This document shows, piece by piece, positions 53,497 through 62,357 of a DNA stretch of 64,000 nucleotides. The translations under genes and the position numbers were made by a program. The DNA is from Patiriisocius marinus. Its GTDB lineage: Bacteria > Bacteroidota > Bacteroidia > Flavobacteriales > Flavobacteriaceae. The stretch covers positions 62,001 to 126,000 of the forward strand of contig NZ_BKCG01000005.1 in the NCBI RefSeq assembly GCF_008974325.1, in the 5' to 3' direction. The notes beneath the pieces were generated by a model. That model ran no database searches. It saw only the letters and a program-made list of their open reading frames with translations, and was not told where the DNA came from. The stretch's first letter is position 1. Every line of letters begins with the position of its first letter.

Positions 53497-54273
53497 TTAA
53501 TACTGTGTTAGTTGTTTATCTTGTTTTTGTAAAATTCTTAATTGTGCAATTGACCGTTCAAAAGCAGTTTCAGCCATTTGCTTCAAAAAATCTTTTTTAG
53601 GCTGTGAGAAAAATTGCCATACTAATTTGTTTTCTACTAAAACCTCTATTCTAGTTGTTCGACCTCTAGCAAATGATTCTGTTATTAATATATCATGAGG
53701 AGTTTTTAAGCCAAGGTTATAACATTTCTCATAGAAAAATCTATAAAAGTCTGACCCTGTTTTTGTTAATGTTTTTTTCAACACAAGCCCTCTTTTGACA
53801 AAACCGTCTTGAGGTGCTGCTTGATCTCGGGTTACCGCTTCTGCTTTTTCTGGATAATCCTCTAATTGTGTTTGCCCTCCTTCAGATAGTTCAATTCTAT
53901 CTTGACCTATTGGTTTATCATTCTCATCATAGATAAGAAGTGCTATCACGATTTTACCAGTTACATTGTAATTAATTGTTACTGAAGATAATAATTGTTT
54001 TTCATTTGCTTTTATAAAAAATCTATTTTCTTGGCTTGATTTTGAAGAGTTGTTATTTTCGTCTGTTTTAAAGACCATGAATTCATAGCGCAAGTTGTAA
54101 TCTGAGGGAGTTAGATTTTCAGATATAGCTTTAAATGTATAGAATTCACTGCTTTTTTCTACCTTAATACTAGCTTTCACCTCCTTATTGTAAAATTGGG
54201 CAAAAGTGGTACTAATCGAAAAAAGAGTGAATATAAAATTAAGTATGTATTTCCTAATTCTATTATTATCCAT
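53497..54273 (-). CDS. csgE: CsgE with N-terminal extension (CsgH-like?)
   Basis: 258 residues, twice the length of Escherichia coli CsgE. The signal peptide ends at about residue 25. Residues 28-130 form an additional domain (YNKEVKASIKVEKSSEFYTFKAIS, LRYEFMVFKTDENNNSSKSSQENRFFI, GKIVIALLIYDENDKPIGQDRIEL) that reads like a CsgH-type beta-sandwich, a curlin-inhibitor fold; this is my impression, not proven. The CsgE domain is residues 155-258 (SGSDFYRFFYEKCYNLGLKTPHDILITESFARGRTTRIEVLVENKLVWQFF). CsgE caps CsgG and gates subunits in the periplasm. Confidence 0.9.
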   Translation of the reverse strand: MDNNRIRKYILNFIFTLFSISTTFAQFYNKEVKASIKVEKSSEFYTFKAISENLTPSDYNLRYEFMVFKTDENNNSSKSSQENRFFIKANEKQLLSSVTINYNVTGKIVIALLIYDENDKPIGQDRIELSEGGQTQLEDYPEKAEAVTRDQAAPQDGFVKRGLVLKKTLTKTGSDFYRFFYEKCYNLGLKTPHDILITESFARGRTTRIEVLVENKLVWQFFSQPKKDFLKQMAETAFERSIAQLRILQKQDKQLTQY

Positions 54274-54279
54274 TATTTG

Positions 54280-54825
54280 TTAATTATAACTTCTTACTAT
54301 AATTGTAGGAGAAGCTTCTGTTTGTTTAAACTTCAATGATTTTGTTAAATTATTTACACCAAAACGTTCAAATGTAATATTATCACCATCCTGTACTAGT
54401 TCTAAAGAAACGTCAGCCTGACTATCATTAACATAATCAACAATGCTATTATAATTTCCATTTTGAACTAAATCTGCATAAGCAGTATTTGCTGTGTAAT
54501 CTAAATTGGTTTGATTGAAACTACCATTTTGAGTTAATTTTATTTCACTTGCTTGAGTGTCTACTGAAATAGCTACTTTATTTAAAGAACCTATTTGTCT
54601 AATAAAAACTGAGTTTCCTTGCAAGGTACTATTTCTAGAGTTTGCCTGATTGTTGATCCCTATTAAAGAAAACAACCCTTGAACATTATCTATTTTCTGA
54701 GCATTATCAACATCAGAATCTTTATCATCACCATAAGTCTGCGCGAAAGAAACCTGAGCGCAAAAAAATAGAATAGCTGCTTGTAGAACTAAAGCCTTCA
54801 TTGTAGTAATTTTTCTATTTGACAT
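54280..54825 (-). CDS. csgB: CsgB-like minor curlin
   Basis: 181 residues from the ATG at 54825; the longer frame from 54879 would run into the preceding hairpin. The signal peptide ends FAQ. Curlin-like repeats (about five) include SVFIRQIGSLNKVAIS, IKLTQNGSFNQTNLD, ADLVQNGNYNSIVDY, LELVQDGDNITFERF. The weaker, more diverse repeats and hydrophobic last strand (PTIIVRSYN) suggest a CsgB-type nucleator anchored at the cell surface. It follows csgA and precedes csgE by six bases. Confidence 0.85.
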   Translation of the reverse strand: MSNRKITTMKALVLQAAILFFCAQVSFAQTYGDDKDSDVDNAQKIDNVQGLFSLIGINNQANSRNSTLQGNSVFIRQIGSLNKVAISVDTQASEIKLTQNGSFNQTNLDYTANTAYADLVQNGNYNSIVDYVNDSQADVSLELVQDGDNITFERFGVNNLTKSLKFKQTEASPTIIVRSYN

Positions 54826-54849
54826 CGTGATTGTTTTTAAAGTTATAAA

Positions 54850-54888
54850 AAATAGTAAAACAAAGGCACATTGCTGCACCTTTGTTTT
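54850..54888 (-). terminator. attenuating hairpin between csgA and csgB
   Basis: AACAAAGG and CCTTTGTT arms, with inner GTGCAGCAAT pairing, lie between the two curlin genes and are followed on the minus strand by ACTATTTTTT. A leaky terminator here would make csgA message more abundant than that of csgBEFG, as curlin dosage requires (inference). Confidence 0.6.
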
Positions 54889-54917
54889 TTAATATTAATT
54901 TCGGTTAAGAAAAATTC

Positions 54918-56414
54918 TTAACATCCATCACAAGGAGCATCGATTGTAAAGTTCCCCATATCAGGAGTATCCATTGGAGTCATTGCATCAGGAATTACAC
55001 AGTCAATTCCATCAGTTGAAAAGTCTCCATCAGGTCCTAATTGTAAAACATCAACTACATTTCCTGCGTGTGGAGATCCTACTGGAGTTCCATTAGGTAA
55101 GTTTTGAGTTACACCGTAGCTATGACCACCTCTTTGTACTAAAAGGATTTGGTTATCAGCACCTCTTTGTGCAGTAGTTGCACGGTTACTGTTTCCATCT
55201 TGGTAAGTGTTTAAGATGTTTCCGTTTCCTCTTTGAGTAGACATTGCATTGTTATCATCTCCAGATTGTCTTTGGTAAGCTTTGTGGTTGAAACCATTTT
55301 GAGCAATACCAGCTTCACTGTTAGTAGCATTAGAGTCTTGATCTTGACGAGCATAGTTCGCTCCACCTGCTGGGTTACCATAAGCATTTTGAACTACAAA
55401 GGCATCGTTGTTAGATCCACCTTGATTTTGCTCAGAGTAGTTTCCATCAACACCATCTGCACCAAATTGGTGAGACTCAGCAGTGTTTTCGCTACCACTT
55501 TGGTTTTGAAAAGCAATACCAGCAAATGAACCATCTCCAGAGAAAGCTCCGTTTGCTACATCATCAACAGCTAATAACTGTCCTGACCAGATTGAACCAA
55601 TAAGTGGTGCTGAAATAGAACCATATCCTTGATTTGCTAAAGCTGAGTTACCAACTCCACCTTGTACAGCATCAGTAGTTTGAGTTTGCTTAGCGTAATT
55701 ATCATTACCTACCTGTACTGCTGTAGCGCTATTTCTTGCACCAGCTCCAGATTGCATAACATCAGATGCGTTATCATCACCATCTTGCTCAACAGAAGCT
55801 AAATGTCCGTCTGATCCATTAGGACCTGCATTTTGGTTTATTCTTGACCAGTTACGGTTACCAACTTGTTGCGTCCAAGCATCACTGTTGTCGTAAGTTT
55901 GTTGAGTTTGAGCTTGGTTATCAGTACCATCTTGATCGATACCTGCAAAGTTGTTTTCTGCTTGGTTACCAGTTCCTTGACGAATTAAAGCTCTGTTTCC
56001 TGAACTAGCATCATCATTTTGTCCTTGTCTAGTTAATGCGTCGTTATAGTTACCTTCTTGTATTGAAGTTGACTCATTTAAACTACCTGACTGTAAAACT
56101 TCAACAGCATTTTCTAAACCACTTGGTCCAGGCATTACTTCTCCTGTTTGCCATACTTGTGCTAAGTTACCGCCTGTACCAGAACCGTTGTTTTGAACTG
56201 TACGTACTGACATTCTTGCTCCTGCCTGACGAACCATTACTCTGTTATCGTCTCCGTTTTGGATTGACTCCCCTGTATTTGCATCTACCGCTGCACCAGC
56301 TTTTGCTGCTACCACCGTAGAATTAGAAGAAGTGGCTCCTTTTGTGTCCGTAACCTGTGCATTTACTGCTGCACACATTAGTAGCGCTGTTGCGCCTAAA
56401 ATTACTTTTTTCAT
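54918..56414 (-). CDS. csgA: very long major curlin, CsgA-like
   Basis: 498 residues from the ATG at 56414 (MKKVILGATALLMCAAVNAQ, signal peptide). Escherichia coli CsgA is 151. About 18-20 curlin units with the Q-x-G-x-x-N-x-A-x-x-x-Q pattern run from about residue 50 to 460, for example LIRQGTGNQAENNFAGIDQDG, QVGNDNYAKQTQ, RQSGDDNNAMSTQRGNGN. The tail carries three Cys (GIDCVIP and APCDGC), unusual for a curlin. It is a beta-solenoid amyloid subunit for the extracellular fibre. First gene of the operon. The start at 56486 would add an unlikely 24 residues. Confidence 0.92.
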   Translation of the reverse strand: MKKVILGATALLMCAAVNAQVTDTKGATSSNSTVVAAKAGAAVDANTGESIQNGDDNRVMVRQAGARMSVRTVQNNGSGTGGNLAQVWQTGEVMPGPSGLENAVEVLQSGSLNESTSIQEGNYNDALTRQGQNDDASSGNRALIRQGTGNQAENNFAGIDQDGTDNQAQTQQTYDNSDAWTQQVGNRNWSRINQNAGPNGSDGHLASVEQDGDDNASDVMQSGAGARNSATAVQVGNDNYAKQTQTTDAVQGGVGNSALANQGYGSISAPLIGSIWSGQLLAVDDVANGAFSGDGSFAGIAFQNQSGSENTAESHQFGADGVDGNYSEQNQGGSNNDAFVVQNAYGNPAGGANYARQDQDSNATNSEAGIAQNGFNHKAYQRQSGDDNNAMSTQRGNGNILNTYQDGNSNRATTAQRGADNQILLVQRGGHSYGVTQNLPNGTPVGSPHAGNVVDVLQLGPDGDFSTDGIDCVIPDAMTPMDTPDMGNFTIDAPCDGC

Positions 56415-56854
56415 GATAAAAATATTTAAATAGTTAGTTAAAAAATTAATAGTCAAAATTTGCTTGGTTGTACAACTGAGCTGCAAAAACTTAAAAGCGA
56501 AATTTTACAAATAATTATCAAAATCTGTGAGGAGGTAATTTTGATTTGAGATTTAATGAACGGATCCTTTTCCAAAAAATCTACACAACAAATCTAAGTC
56601 AAAAACTGACTCGTGCTATAAGTAGAAATACGCATACGTAGTCCATTTAAGATTATTTGTAGGAAAAATCCTGTTAATGATTTTTACGATTTTCGTTAAA
56701 ACACACAATAAATCGCTAAACTTTAACAAATTGAATCCAATTTTAAAACGTTAAAATTTTGTTAAAATTTTTCATATTGATTATTTTTCGGCGATATACC
56801 ATTTATACTCGATTAAAAACACATAGTTTTTATATCAAATAAAATAAAAACAAA
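56415..56854. other. long upstream region of csgA, no gene seen
   Basis: About 440 bases between csgA and the glnN terminator. It must hold the curli promoter, but I find no exact TAnnTTTG on the minus strand. Curli genes are typically under complex control, which could use this space. No repeats were recognised. Confidence 0.4.
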
Positions 56855-56888
56855 AAAAAAGCTCAAACCAATTAGGTTTGAGCTTTTT
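56855..56888 (-). terminator. terminator of the glutamine synthetase gene
   Basis: AAAAAGCTCAAACC and GGTTTGAGCTTTTT pair around TAATT; on the minus strand nine T follow. Confidence 0.9.
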
Positions 56889-56906
56889 AAAAAGAAAAAT
56901 TATTTT

Positions 56907-59090
56907 CTATCTCGTGAATAATAACTCACGATATTTAGTTAACGGCCAGATTTCATCATCAACCAATAACTCTAATTTATCACAGTGGTATCTAATTTCT
57001 TCAAAATAAGGTTTCACTTGTTCACAATATTCAAAAGCACGTTTCTCAGCATCATCTAATTTATTTGCTTTCTTACGCGCATCAATCATAGATGTAATGT
57101 CCTTATTAATACTTTCAATATGACCACTTATTTCTTCAATAAGTCTCATTTGCTCACTAGCTAACTTTTTAAAATCTTTACCATAGATATCTTTTAACCC
57201 TTGAACGTTTTCAATTAAGATATTTTGATAACGAATAGCAGTAGGAATTACATGATTACGTGCAATATCTCCCAACACACGTCCTTCAATTTGAATATGC
57301 ATAGCATACTCCTCTACTTCTATCTCATGTCTTGCTTCAATTTCAACCTTACTCATAATACCAAGGTCTTCATAAAGCTTAATAGTTTTTTTAGAAACCT
57401 GCTCCTTTAAAGCACTTGGAGTTGTCTTGTTATTACTAAGACCACGTTTTTTAGCTTCTTTCTCCCAAGCTTCACCGTATCCATCTCCTTCAAAACGAAT
57501 TCTCTTAGAATCCTTTATATATTCTCTCAACACATTGAAGATGGCATCATCCTTCTTCATTTTCTTACCTTTAATCAACTCATCGACCTGACCTTTAAAC
57601 TCAATTAATTGCTTTGCAACAATAGCATTTAATACTGTCATAGGTTTTGCACAGTTTGCAGTTGAACCTACAGCTCTAAACTCAAATTTATTCCCTGTAA
57701 AGGCAAATGGTGATGTACGGTTACGATCTGTATTATCAAGTAATATTTCAGGAATCTTACCTACCACATTTAATTTAAGGTCTGTTTTATCTTCTGGAGA
57801 TAACTTTCCGTTCTTTACTTTTTCAAGTGCATCTAGTACGTTTGTTAATTGGCTACCAATAAATACTGAGATAATTGCTGGTGGCGCTTCGTTAGCTCCT
57901 AAACGGTGATCGTTACTTGCTCCTGCTATTGCTGCTCTCAATAACTCTTCGTGTTCATTAACTGCTTTAATAGTATTTATGAAGAAGGTTAAAAACTGAA
58001 GATTCTTCATTGGTGTACTACCAGGACTTAATAAGTTAATTCCTGTATTTGTTGCTAATGACCAGTTGTTATGTTTCCCACTTCCATTTACACCTGCAAA
58101 AGGCTTTTCGTGAAATAATACTTTAAAATTATGACGATCTGCAATTTTACTCATTACATCCATTAATAAGGAGTTATGATCAACTGCAAGGTTCGTTTCT
58201 TCAAAAATAGGTGCTAATTCAAATTGATTAGGTGCTACTTCATTATGTCTTGTTTTAACAGGAATACCTAAAAGCATACATTCTGTTTCAAGATCACGCA
58301 TATAGTCTAAAGCACGTTTTGGGATAGATCCAAAATAATGATCATCTAACTGCTGCCCTTTTGCTGAAGCATGACCTAATAAAGTACGACCTGTTAAATT
58401 AATATCTGGACGCGACTTTGCTAATGCTTTATCAATTAAAAAGTATTCTTGTTCCCAACCTAAAGTTGGATTAATTTTAGTTACATTTTTATCAAAATAT
58501 TTAGCAACATCAGTAGCTGCTTTATCAATTGACTGTAATGCTCTTAATAAAGGTGTTTTATTATCTAACGCTTCACCAGTATATGAAACGAAAACTGTAG
58601 GGATACATAATGTAGTCCCAAAAATAAATGCTGGAGATGTAGGATCCCAAGCTGTATATCCTCTTGCTTCAAATGTATTTCTAATTCCACCGTTAGGGAA
58701 ACTAGATGCATCTGGCTCTTGTTGCACTAATTGTCCACCACCAAATTTCTCAATAGCTCCATCTTCAGTAGTTTCAAAAAATGCATCGTGCTTTTCTGCA
58801 GTTGTTCCAGTTAATGGTTGAAACCAGTGTGTGTAATGTGTAGCTCCTTTAGAAATTGCCCACTCTTTCATCCCTGTAGATATGTGATCTGCAACACTAC
58901 GGTCAATTTTACTTCCGTTTGTTACTGCATCTTGTACACTTCTAAATGAATCTTTTGTAAGATATTGACGCATTGCTGCATCATTAAAAACGTTTTTACC
59001 AAAAATATCAGAGCGTCTTGCTGGCTCTTGTACGTCTATTACTGGACGATTGAATGTTTCTTTGATTGCATGAAATCTTAACGTGGACAT
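56907..59090 (-). CDS. glnN: glutamine synthetase type III
   Basis: 727 residues, the size of GSIII, against about 470 for GSI. It has the GSIII signature FAGVNGSGKHNNWSLAT, HYTHWFQPLTG near the N-terminus, and the extended C-terminal helical region (HVIPTAIRYQNILIENVQGLK). It forms glutamine from glutamate and ammonia and is often the main enzyme of nitrogen assimilation in Bacteroidota. Monocistronic. Confidence 0.97.
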   Translation of the reverse strand: MSTLRFHAIKETFNRPVIDVQEPARRSDIFGKNVFNDAAMRQYLTKDSFRSVQDAVTNGSKIDRSVADHISTGMKEWAISKGATHYTHWFQPLTGTTAEKHDAFFETTEDGAIEKFGGGQLVQQEPDASSFPNGGIRNTFEARGYTAWDPTSPAFIFGTTLCIPTVFVSYTGEALDNKTPLLRALQSIDKAATDVAKYFDKNVTKINPTLGWEQEYFLIDKALAKSRPDINLTGRTLLGHASAKGQQLDDHYFGSIPKRALDYMRDLETECMLLGIPVKTRHNEVAPNQFELAPIFEETNLAVDHNSLLMDVMSKIADRHNFKVLFHEKPFAGVNGSGKHNNWSLATNTGINLLSPGSTPMKNLQFLTFFINTIKAVNEHEELLRAAIAGASNDHRLGANEAPPAIISVFIGSQLTNVLDALEKVKNGKLSPEDKTDLKLNVVGKIPEILLDNTDRNRTSPFAFTGNKFEFRAVGSTANCAKPMTVLNAIVAKQLIEFKGQVDELIKGKKMKKDDAIFNVLREYIKDSKRIRFEGDGYGEAWEKEAKKRGLSNNKTTPSALKEQVSKKTIKLYEDLGIMSKVEIEARHEIEVEEYAMHIQIEGRVLGDIARNHVIPTAIRYQNILIENVQGLKDIYGKDFKKLASEQMRLIEEISGHIESINKDITSMIDARKKANKLDDAEKRAFEYCEQVKPYFEEIRYHCDKLELLVDDEIWPLTKYRELLFTR

Positions 59091-59142
59091 ACTAATGTGC
59101 TTTTTAAGTGAATGATTTTTATTCTGAAATATTCAGAATTTA

Positions 59143-59150
59143 CAAAATTA
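59143..59150 (-). promoter_or_regulatory. -7 promoter element TAATTTTG (minus) with nearby inverted repeat
   Basis: Exact TAnnTTTG match on the minus strand, 52 bases before the ATG at 59090. Between them, at 59121-59139, lies the perfect inverted repeat ATTCTGAA-ATA-TTCAGAAT, a candidate operator. Confidence 0.4.
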
Positions 59151-59413
59151 AAGCGCAAAAATATGATAAATTAATTTATACCCCCTGTTTTTTACCAATT
59201 AGTTGTCATAAAATTGTTTTTTTCGGAATAAGACCCCCTATTTTTTATCAAATAATTGATTTACAAATAAAAAACCACTATCTAAACTATTACTTATAGA
59301 ATACAAATTAATAATTAGCGCCAAGTTGATATTGTATTCATATTTCAGAAAAAAGATTGACTTGAAATTAGATAGTTACAGGCGAAATAGAGATCTATAT
59401 ATAATGAGTACAT
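59151..59413. other. intergenic region, no gene seen
   Basis: About 260 AT-rich bases between the glnN promoter and the end of the antiporter gene. No coding frame with credible composition. Confidence 0.4.
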
Positions 59414-60367
59414 TTAGGAGATAAATGCTAAACTTACAAAGGCACAGTATGCAATAACAATTACAAGACCTTTGACTCTTCCAATTTCAAAGCTTTTAGG
59501 AATAAATGCTAATGGAATTAAACAAGCTGCAAAACCTAACATCCACCAAATATCGTTAGTAAGTACTTGTTGACTCTTTAAAACAATAGGCTGAATAAGT
59601 GCCGTAACACCTAATACTGAAGCGATATTAAAAATATTAGATCCTATTAAATTTCCAAGAGATAATGCTTTTTCCTTTTTTAAAGCTGCTATAACTGAAG
59701 CCGCAAGTTCGGGCACACTTGTTCCCACCGCTATCATTGTAACTGCAATTACACGTTCGCTAATACCTAAAGTTGTTGCTAAATCTACTGCACCTTTTAC
59801 TAAAAACTCGCTACCAAAATATAACGCTGCACCACCTATTAATAACCAGATACCTATTTTAAAATTAGAAACTGTAGCTAATTTATCATCAACTTCATCA
59901 AGCGACTCTTCATTATTAGTTTGTTTTCTAGCTCTACGAATAAGCACAAATAGATACACCGCTAGCATTAGTAACAATATCAAACCTTCAATTGCTGTAA
60001 TAACATTACCGCTAGAAAGAATAAAGTACAGTGCGATAGACATAATCATCATCACTGGCCAATTAAACTTATAGAAGTCTTTATCAATACTTAGAGGTGC
60101 TATTATAGCTGTAATTCCTAAAACCAAACCAATATTGGCTATATTAGAACCAATAACATTCCCTAATGAAATATCGCTAAAACCATCAAGAGCAGCTTGA
60201 ATACTAACTAATAACTCAGGTGCAGATGTAGCGAATGAAACTACGGTAAGACCAATAACCATTTTAGATAGCTTAAGTTTAAATGACAAACCTACAGCGG
60301 CACGAACTAAAAATTCACCACCAACTACTAATAATACCAACCCTAAAAAAACAAACAGAATACTCAT
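59414..60367 (-). CDS. calcium/sodium antiporter (CaCA superfamily, YrbG-like)
   Basis: 317 residues with ten membrane segments arranged as two inverted repeats. The alpha motifs are VVSFATSAPELLVSIQAAL with GNVIGSNIANIGLVLG in repeat 1, and AVGTSVPELAASVIAAL with GNLIGSNIFNIASVLG in repeat 2. These include the acidic residues that bind cation. A cytoplasmic acidic loop (NNEESLDEVDDKL) lies between them. Na+/Ca2+ exchange is the family's role; the actual ions are not proven here. Confidence 0.95.
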   Translation of the reverse strand: MSILFVFLGLVLLVVGGEFLVRAAVGLSFKLKLSKMVIGLTVVSFATSAPELLVSIQAALDGFSDISLGNVIGSNIANIGLVLGITAIIAPLSIDKDFYKFNWPVMMIMSIALYFILSSGNVITAIEGLILLLMLAVYLFVLIRRARKQTNNEESLDEVDDKLATVSNFKIGIWLLIGGAALYFGSEFLVKGAVDLATTLGISERVIAVTMIAVGTSVPELAASVIAALKKEKALSLGNLIGSNIFNIASVLGVTALIQPIVLKSQQVLTNDIWWMLGFAACLIPLAFIPKSFEIGRVKGLVIVIAYCAFVSLAFIS

Positions 60368-60601
60368 TATTTTGCTACCTATATATTAAGGTGCGAATAT
60401 AAAGAATAGGAAAGAAACTAAATACATTTTTTGATTCGTAGAAATACTTAAAACGGGATTTGAATTACTAACCTATTTGCAATTTTTAAAACAAATAAAT
60501 AAAACGAAATAGAAAGAATAAACGCAGTTAGTATAAAGCAGATTAATATTTCAAACAGTAGGCACGTTGAAAAATATAAAATTTGGACGGATTATTTCAC
60601 G
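60368..60601. other. intergenic region, no gene seen
   Basis: About 230 bases between divergent genes; nothing recognised apart from the promoter at its right end. Confidence 0.35.
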
Positions 60602-60609
60602 TATTTTTG
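60602..60609 (+). promoter_or_regulatory. -7 promoter element TATTTTTG, nearly leaderless
   Basis: Exact TAnnTTTG match only four bases before the ATG at 60614. A start about seven bases downstream of the element would produce a leaderless or almost leaderless message. Confidence 0.5.
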
Positions 60610-60613
60610 TTAA

Positions 60614-60766
60614 ATGAAAAAGCAGCTATTCAAGACCTTAGCAAAAATCAACAAAGCTATATTACCTAGTTTCACTAAGAAGAAATTAGACCTAGCTAAG
60701 GCTACTAAATTTCAGATGGCGATTTTTGGTTATAAACTATGGGTTACAAAAAATGCCTTAGACTAA
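60614..60766 (+). CDS. 50-residue conserved basic protein
   Basis: MKKQLFKTLAKINKAILPSF starts a 50-residue basic helical protein ending WVTKNALD. I recall near-identical small proteins in Flavobacteriaceae, some labelled SsrA-binding protein, a label I would not trust because true SmpB is about 150 residues. It carries an amphipathic segment that may bind membrane or RNA. It overlaps apt by four bases tail to tail. Shorter than usual gene cut-offs. Confidence 0.65.
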   Translation: MKKQLFKTLAKINKAILPSFTKKKLDLAKATKFQMAIFGYKLWVTKNALD

Positions 60767-61275
60767 TAGTTTAATAAGGTAGCAATCTCGTAGTTTTTAA
60801 GTTTTTTAGCACCGTCAAGAAAGTCGATTTGCATAATAAAATTACACTGTACAATTTCGCCTCCACATTTTTTAACTAAGTTGCAAGCTGCTCGAGCAGT
60901 TCCTCCAGTTGCTAAAACATCATCGTGAATTAAAACGCGTTCCCCTTTTTTAATGGCGTCTTCGTGTATTTCAAGAACATCCATTCCATACTCAAGCGAA
61001 TACGGTTCCTTATAAGTACTAGCAGGAAGTTTCCCTGGTTTTCTAATGGGTACAAAACCAGCATTTAAACGTTGCGCAAGTAGTGTCCCAAAAAAGAATC
61101 CTCGAGACTCCATACCCACAACTTTATCAATTTTTTTATCACCAACAAGTTTTACTAGTTGCTCTAAACATTCTAGCGAAGCATCATAATCTCCTAACAA
61201 AGGTGTGATATCCTTAAAAACAATACCATGTTTTGGAAAATCATTAATGTCTCTTATGTATTCTGAAATGTTCAT
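60763..61275 (-). CDS. apt: adenine phosphoribosyltransferase
   Basis: 170 residues. IRDINDFPKHGIVFKDITPLLGD at the N-terminus, VGMESRGFFFGTLLAQRL, FVPIRKPGKLPAST and the PRPP-binding loop VLIHDDVLATGGTARAA identify APRT. It salvages adenine to AMP. Its end overlaps the 50-residue gene by four bases. Confidence 0.97.
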   Translation of the reverse strand: MNISEYIRDINDFPKHGIVFKDITPLLGDYDASLECLEQLVKLVGDKKIDKVVGMESRGFFFGTLLAQRLNAGFVPIRKPGKLPASTYKEPYSLEYGMDVLEIHEDAIKKGERVLIHDDVLATGGTARAACNLVKKCGGEIVQCNFIMQIDFLDGAKKLKNYEIATLLNY

Positions 61276-61354
61276 AATCTGAAAAATTTAGACACAAAAA
61301 TAGCAGCCTAATTATTAAGCTACTTGATTTTCATATAGATATAATATTGTAGTA

Positions 61355-61438
61355 CTAAAACTTCTCTTTAGCTATAGCTAAAATAGCTATTACTAAAACA
61401 AGTCCAATTGTACCTAAAACTAATGTTCCTACTCCCAT
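61355..61438 (-). CDS. 27-residue membrane peptide
   Basis: MGVGTLVLGTIGLVLVIAIL begins a 27-residue peptide ending AIAKEKF: one complete transmembrane helix with a short charged cytoplasmic end. The sequence TAACTTCG, one mismatch from TAnnTTTG, lies a few bases before its ATG. Such tiny one-helix proteins often serve as subunits of larger membrane complexes. No partner is obvious, and this call rests on composition and promoter placement only. Confidence 0.5.
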   Translation of the reverse strand: MGVGTLVLGTIGLVLVIAILAIAKEKF

Positions 61439-61589
61439 ACCGCGAAGTTAGATAATTTAGATAAAAATGAAAATGTTTTACTCCCAAAAGTTACCATCAT
61501 AATTCATATTGTTTCAACATAAAAAATAAACTATTGAAAAACTACTATAAAAATCACTCTCTCAAACAATTAAAATTTCAGATAAAAGA

Positions 61590-61618
61590 AAAGCCCCGCA
61601 ATTTCTTACGAGGCATAA
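61590..61618 (-). terminator. weak terminator of the 61658 gene
   Basis: GCCTCG pairs with CGGGGC (one G.T) around about ten bases, followed on the minus strand by TTTTCTTTT. Confidence 0.5.
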
Positions 61619-61657
61619 TCCCAACCAACTAATGAAAATCGTGATATTCTTTATGTG

Positions 61658-62320
61658 CTAATTTAATAATGCACTTAATATTTTATGTTCCTTAGAATCA
61701 TATCTAAACAAAAGCAACCCAATAAAAACAACGATACTAAGTGTTATCGCGCCTGCTTTTAATAAATTACCTACTGTTTCAGAATCTTCCATTTTTGCAT
61801 TTACAAATGAATTCTTTTCAACAAGAAGATTAATACTATGCTCATTCTCATTATTTAACACAAATTGTTTTTTATCAAATCCGTTTTTTGAGATCACTAA
61901 TGCACTCTGACTTTTAAAAACATCTTTAAAAACGTTATTGATTATGTCTATTTTTTGTAAATCTTCAGAGATACCAAAAACTTCAAAAATCACTCTAGTT
62001 TCGTGGCCTAGTTTGACTATTCCTCTACTAAAACTAACTTTATCAACACCATTAACACGAAGACTTAAAGTATTTTTAACATGCTCTAGAACCATAGATT
62101 GAAACTCCTCAGGTGTTTTATACGGAGTGTCAGCAAAATGGATTTTCACCTCTTGTTGAAAAGCTGTTAACGAAGCACTAATTTGCAGAACCCAAACACC
62201 ATTTTCCTGCTCCACTAACATTGTAGTTGACATATCTGGCTGGTGTGCTCTAACCCACATTGCAGAACACAACAACACTATAAATAATATGCTTTTCTTC
62301 GTTAACATCTTCATCAACAT
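61658..62320 (-). CDS. membrane-anchored exported protein
   Basis: 220 residues. The signal peptide (to about residue 27) is followed by HQPDMSTTMLVEQENGVWVLQISASLTAFQQEVKIHF. A beta-rich domain of about 150 residues lies outside the cytoplasm and one C-terminal helix (ALGAITLSIVVFIGLLLF-type segment at about 190-210) anchors it. The mature N-terminus starts with His, like proteins that bind copper through an N-terminal His brace, but there is no other evidence for this. It sits 38 bases after the YHYH gene on the same strand. Confidence 0.72.
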   Translation of the reverse strand: MLMKMLTKKSILFIVLLCSAMWVRAHQPDMSTTMLVEQENGVWVLQISASLTAFQQEVKIHFADTPYKTPEEFQSMVLEHVKNTLSLRVNGVDKVSFSRGIVKLGHETRVIFEVFGISEDLQKIDIINNVFKDVFKSQSALVISKNGFDKKQFVLNNENEHSINLLVEKNSFVNAKMEDSETVGNLLKAGAITLSIVVFIGLLLFRYDSKEHKILSALLN

Positions 62321-62357
62321 AATTGATTAATAACTCATTTGATTTTAAAATTAATTA

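Noticed and set aside
56415-56854. Search for a curli promoter with the TAnnTTTG box
   Set aside because: Only near matches on the minus strand; none fitted both boxes and spacing, so no promoter is listed.
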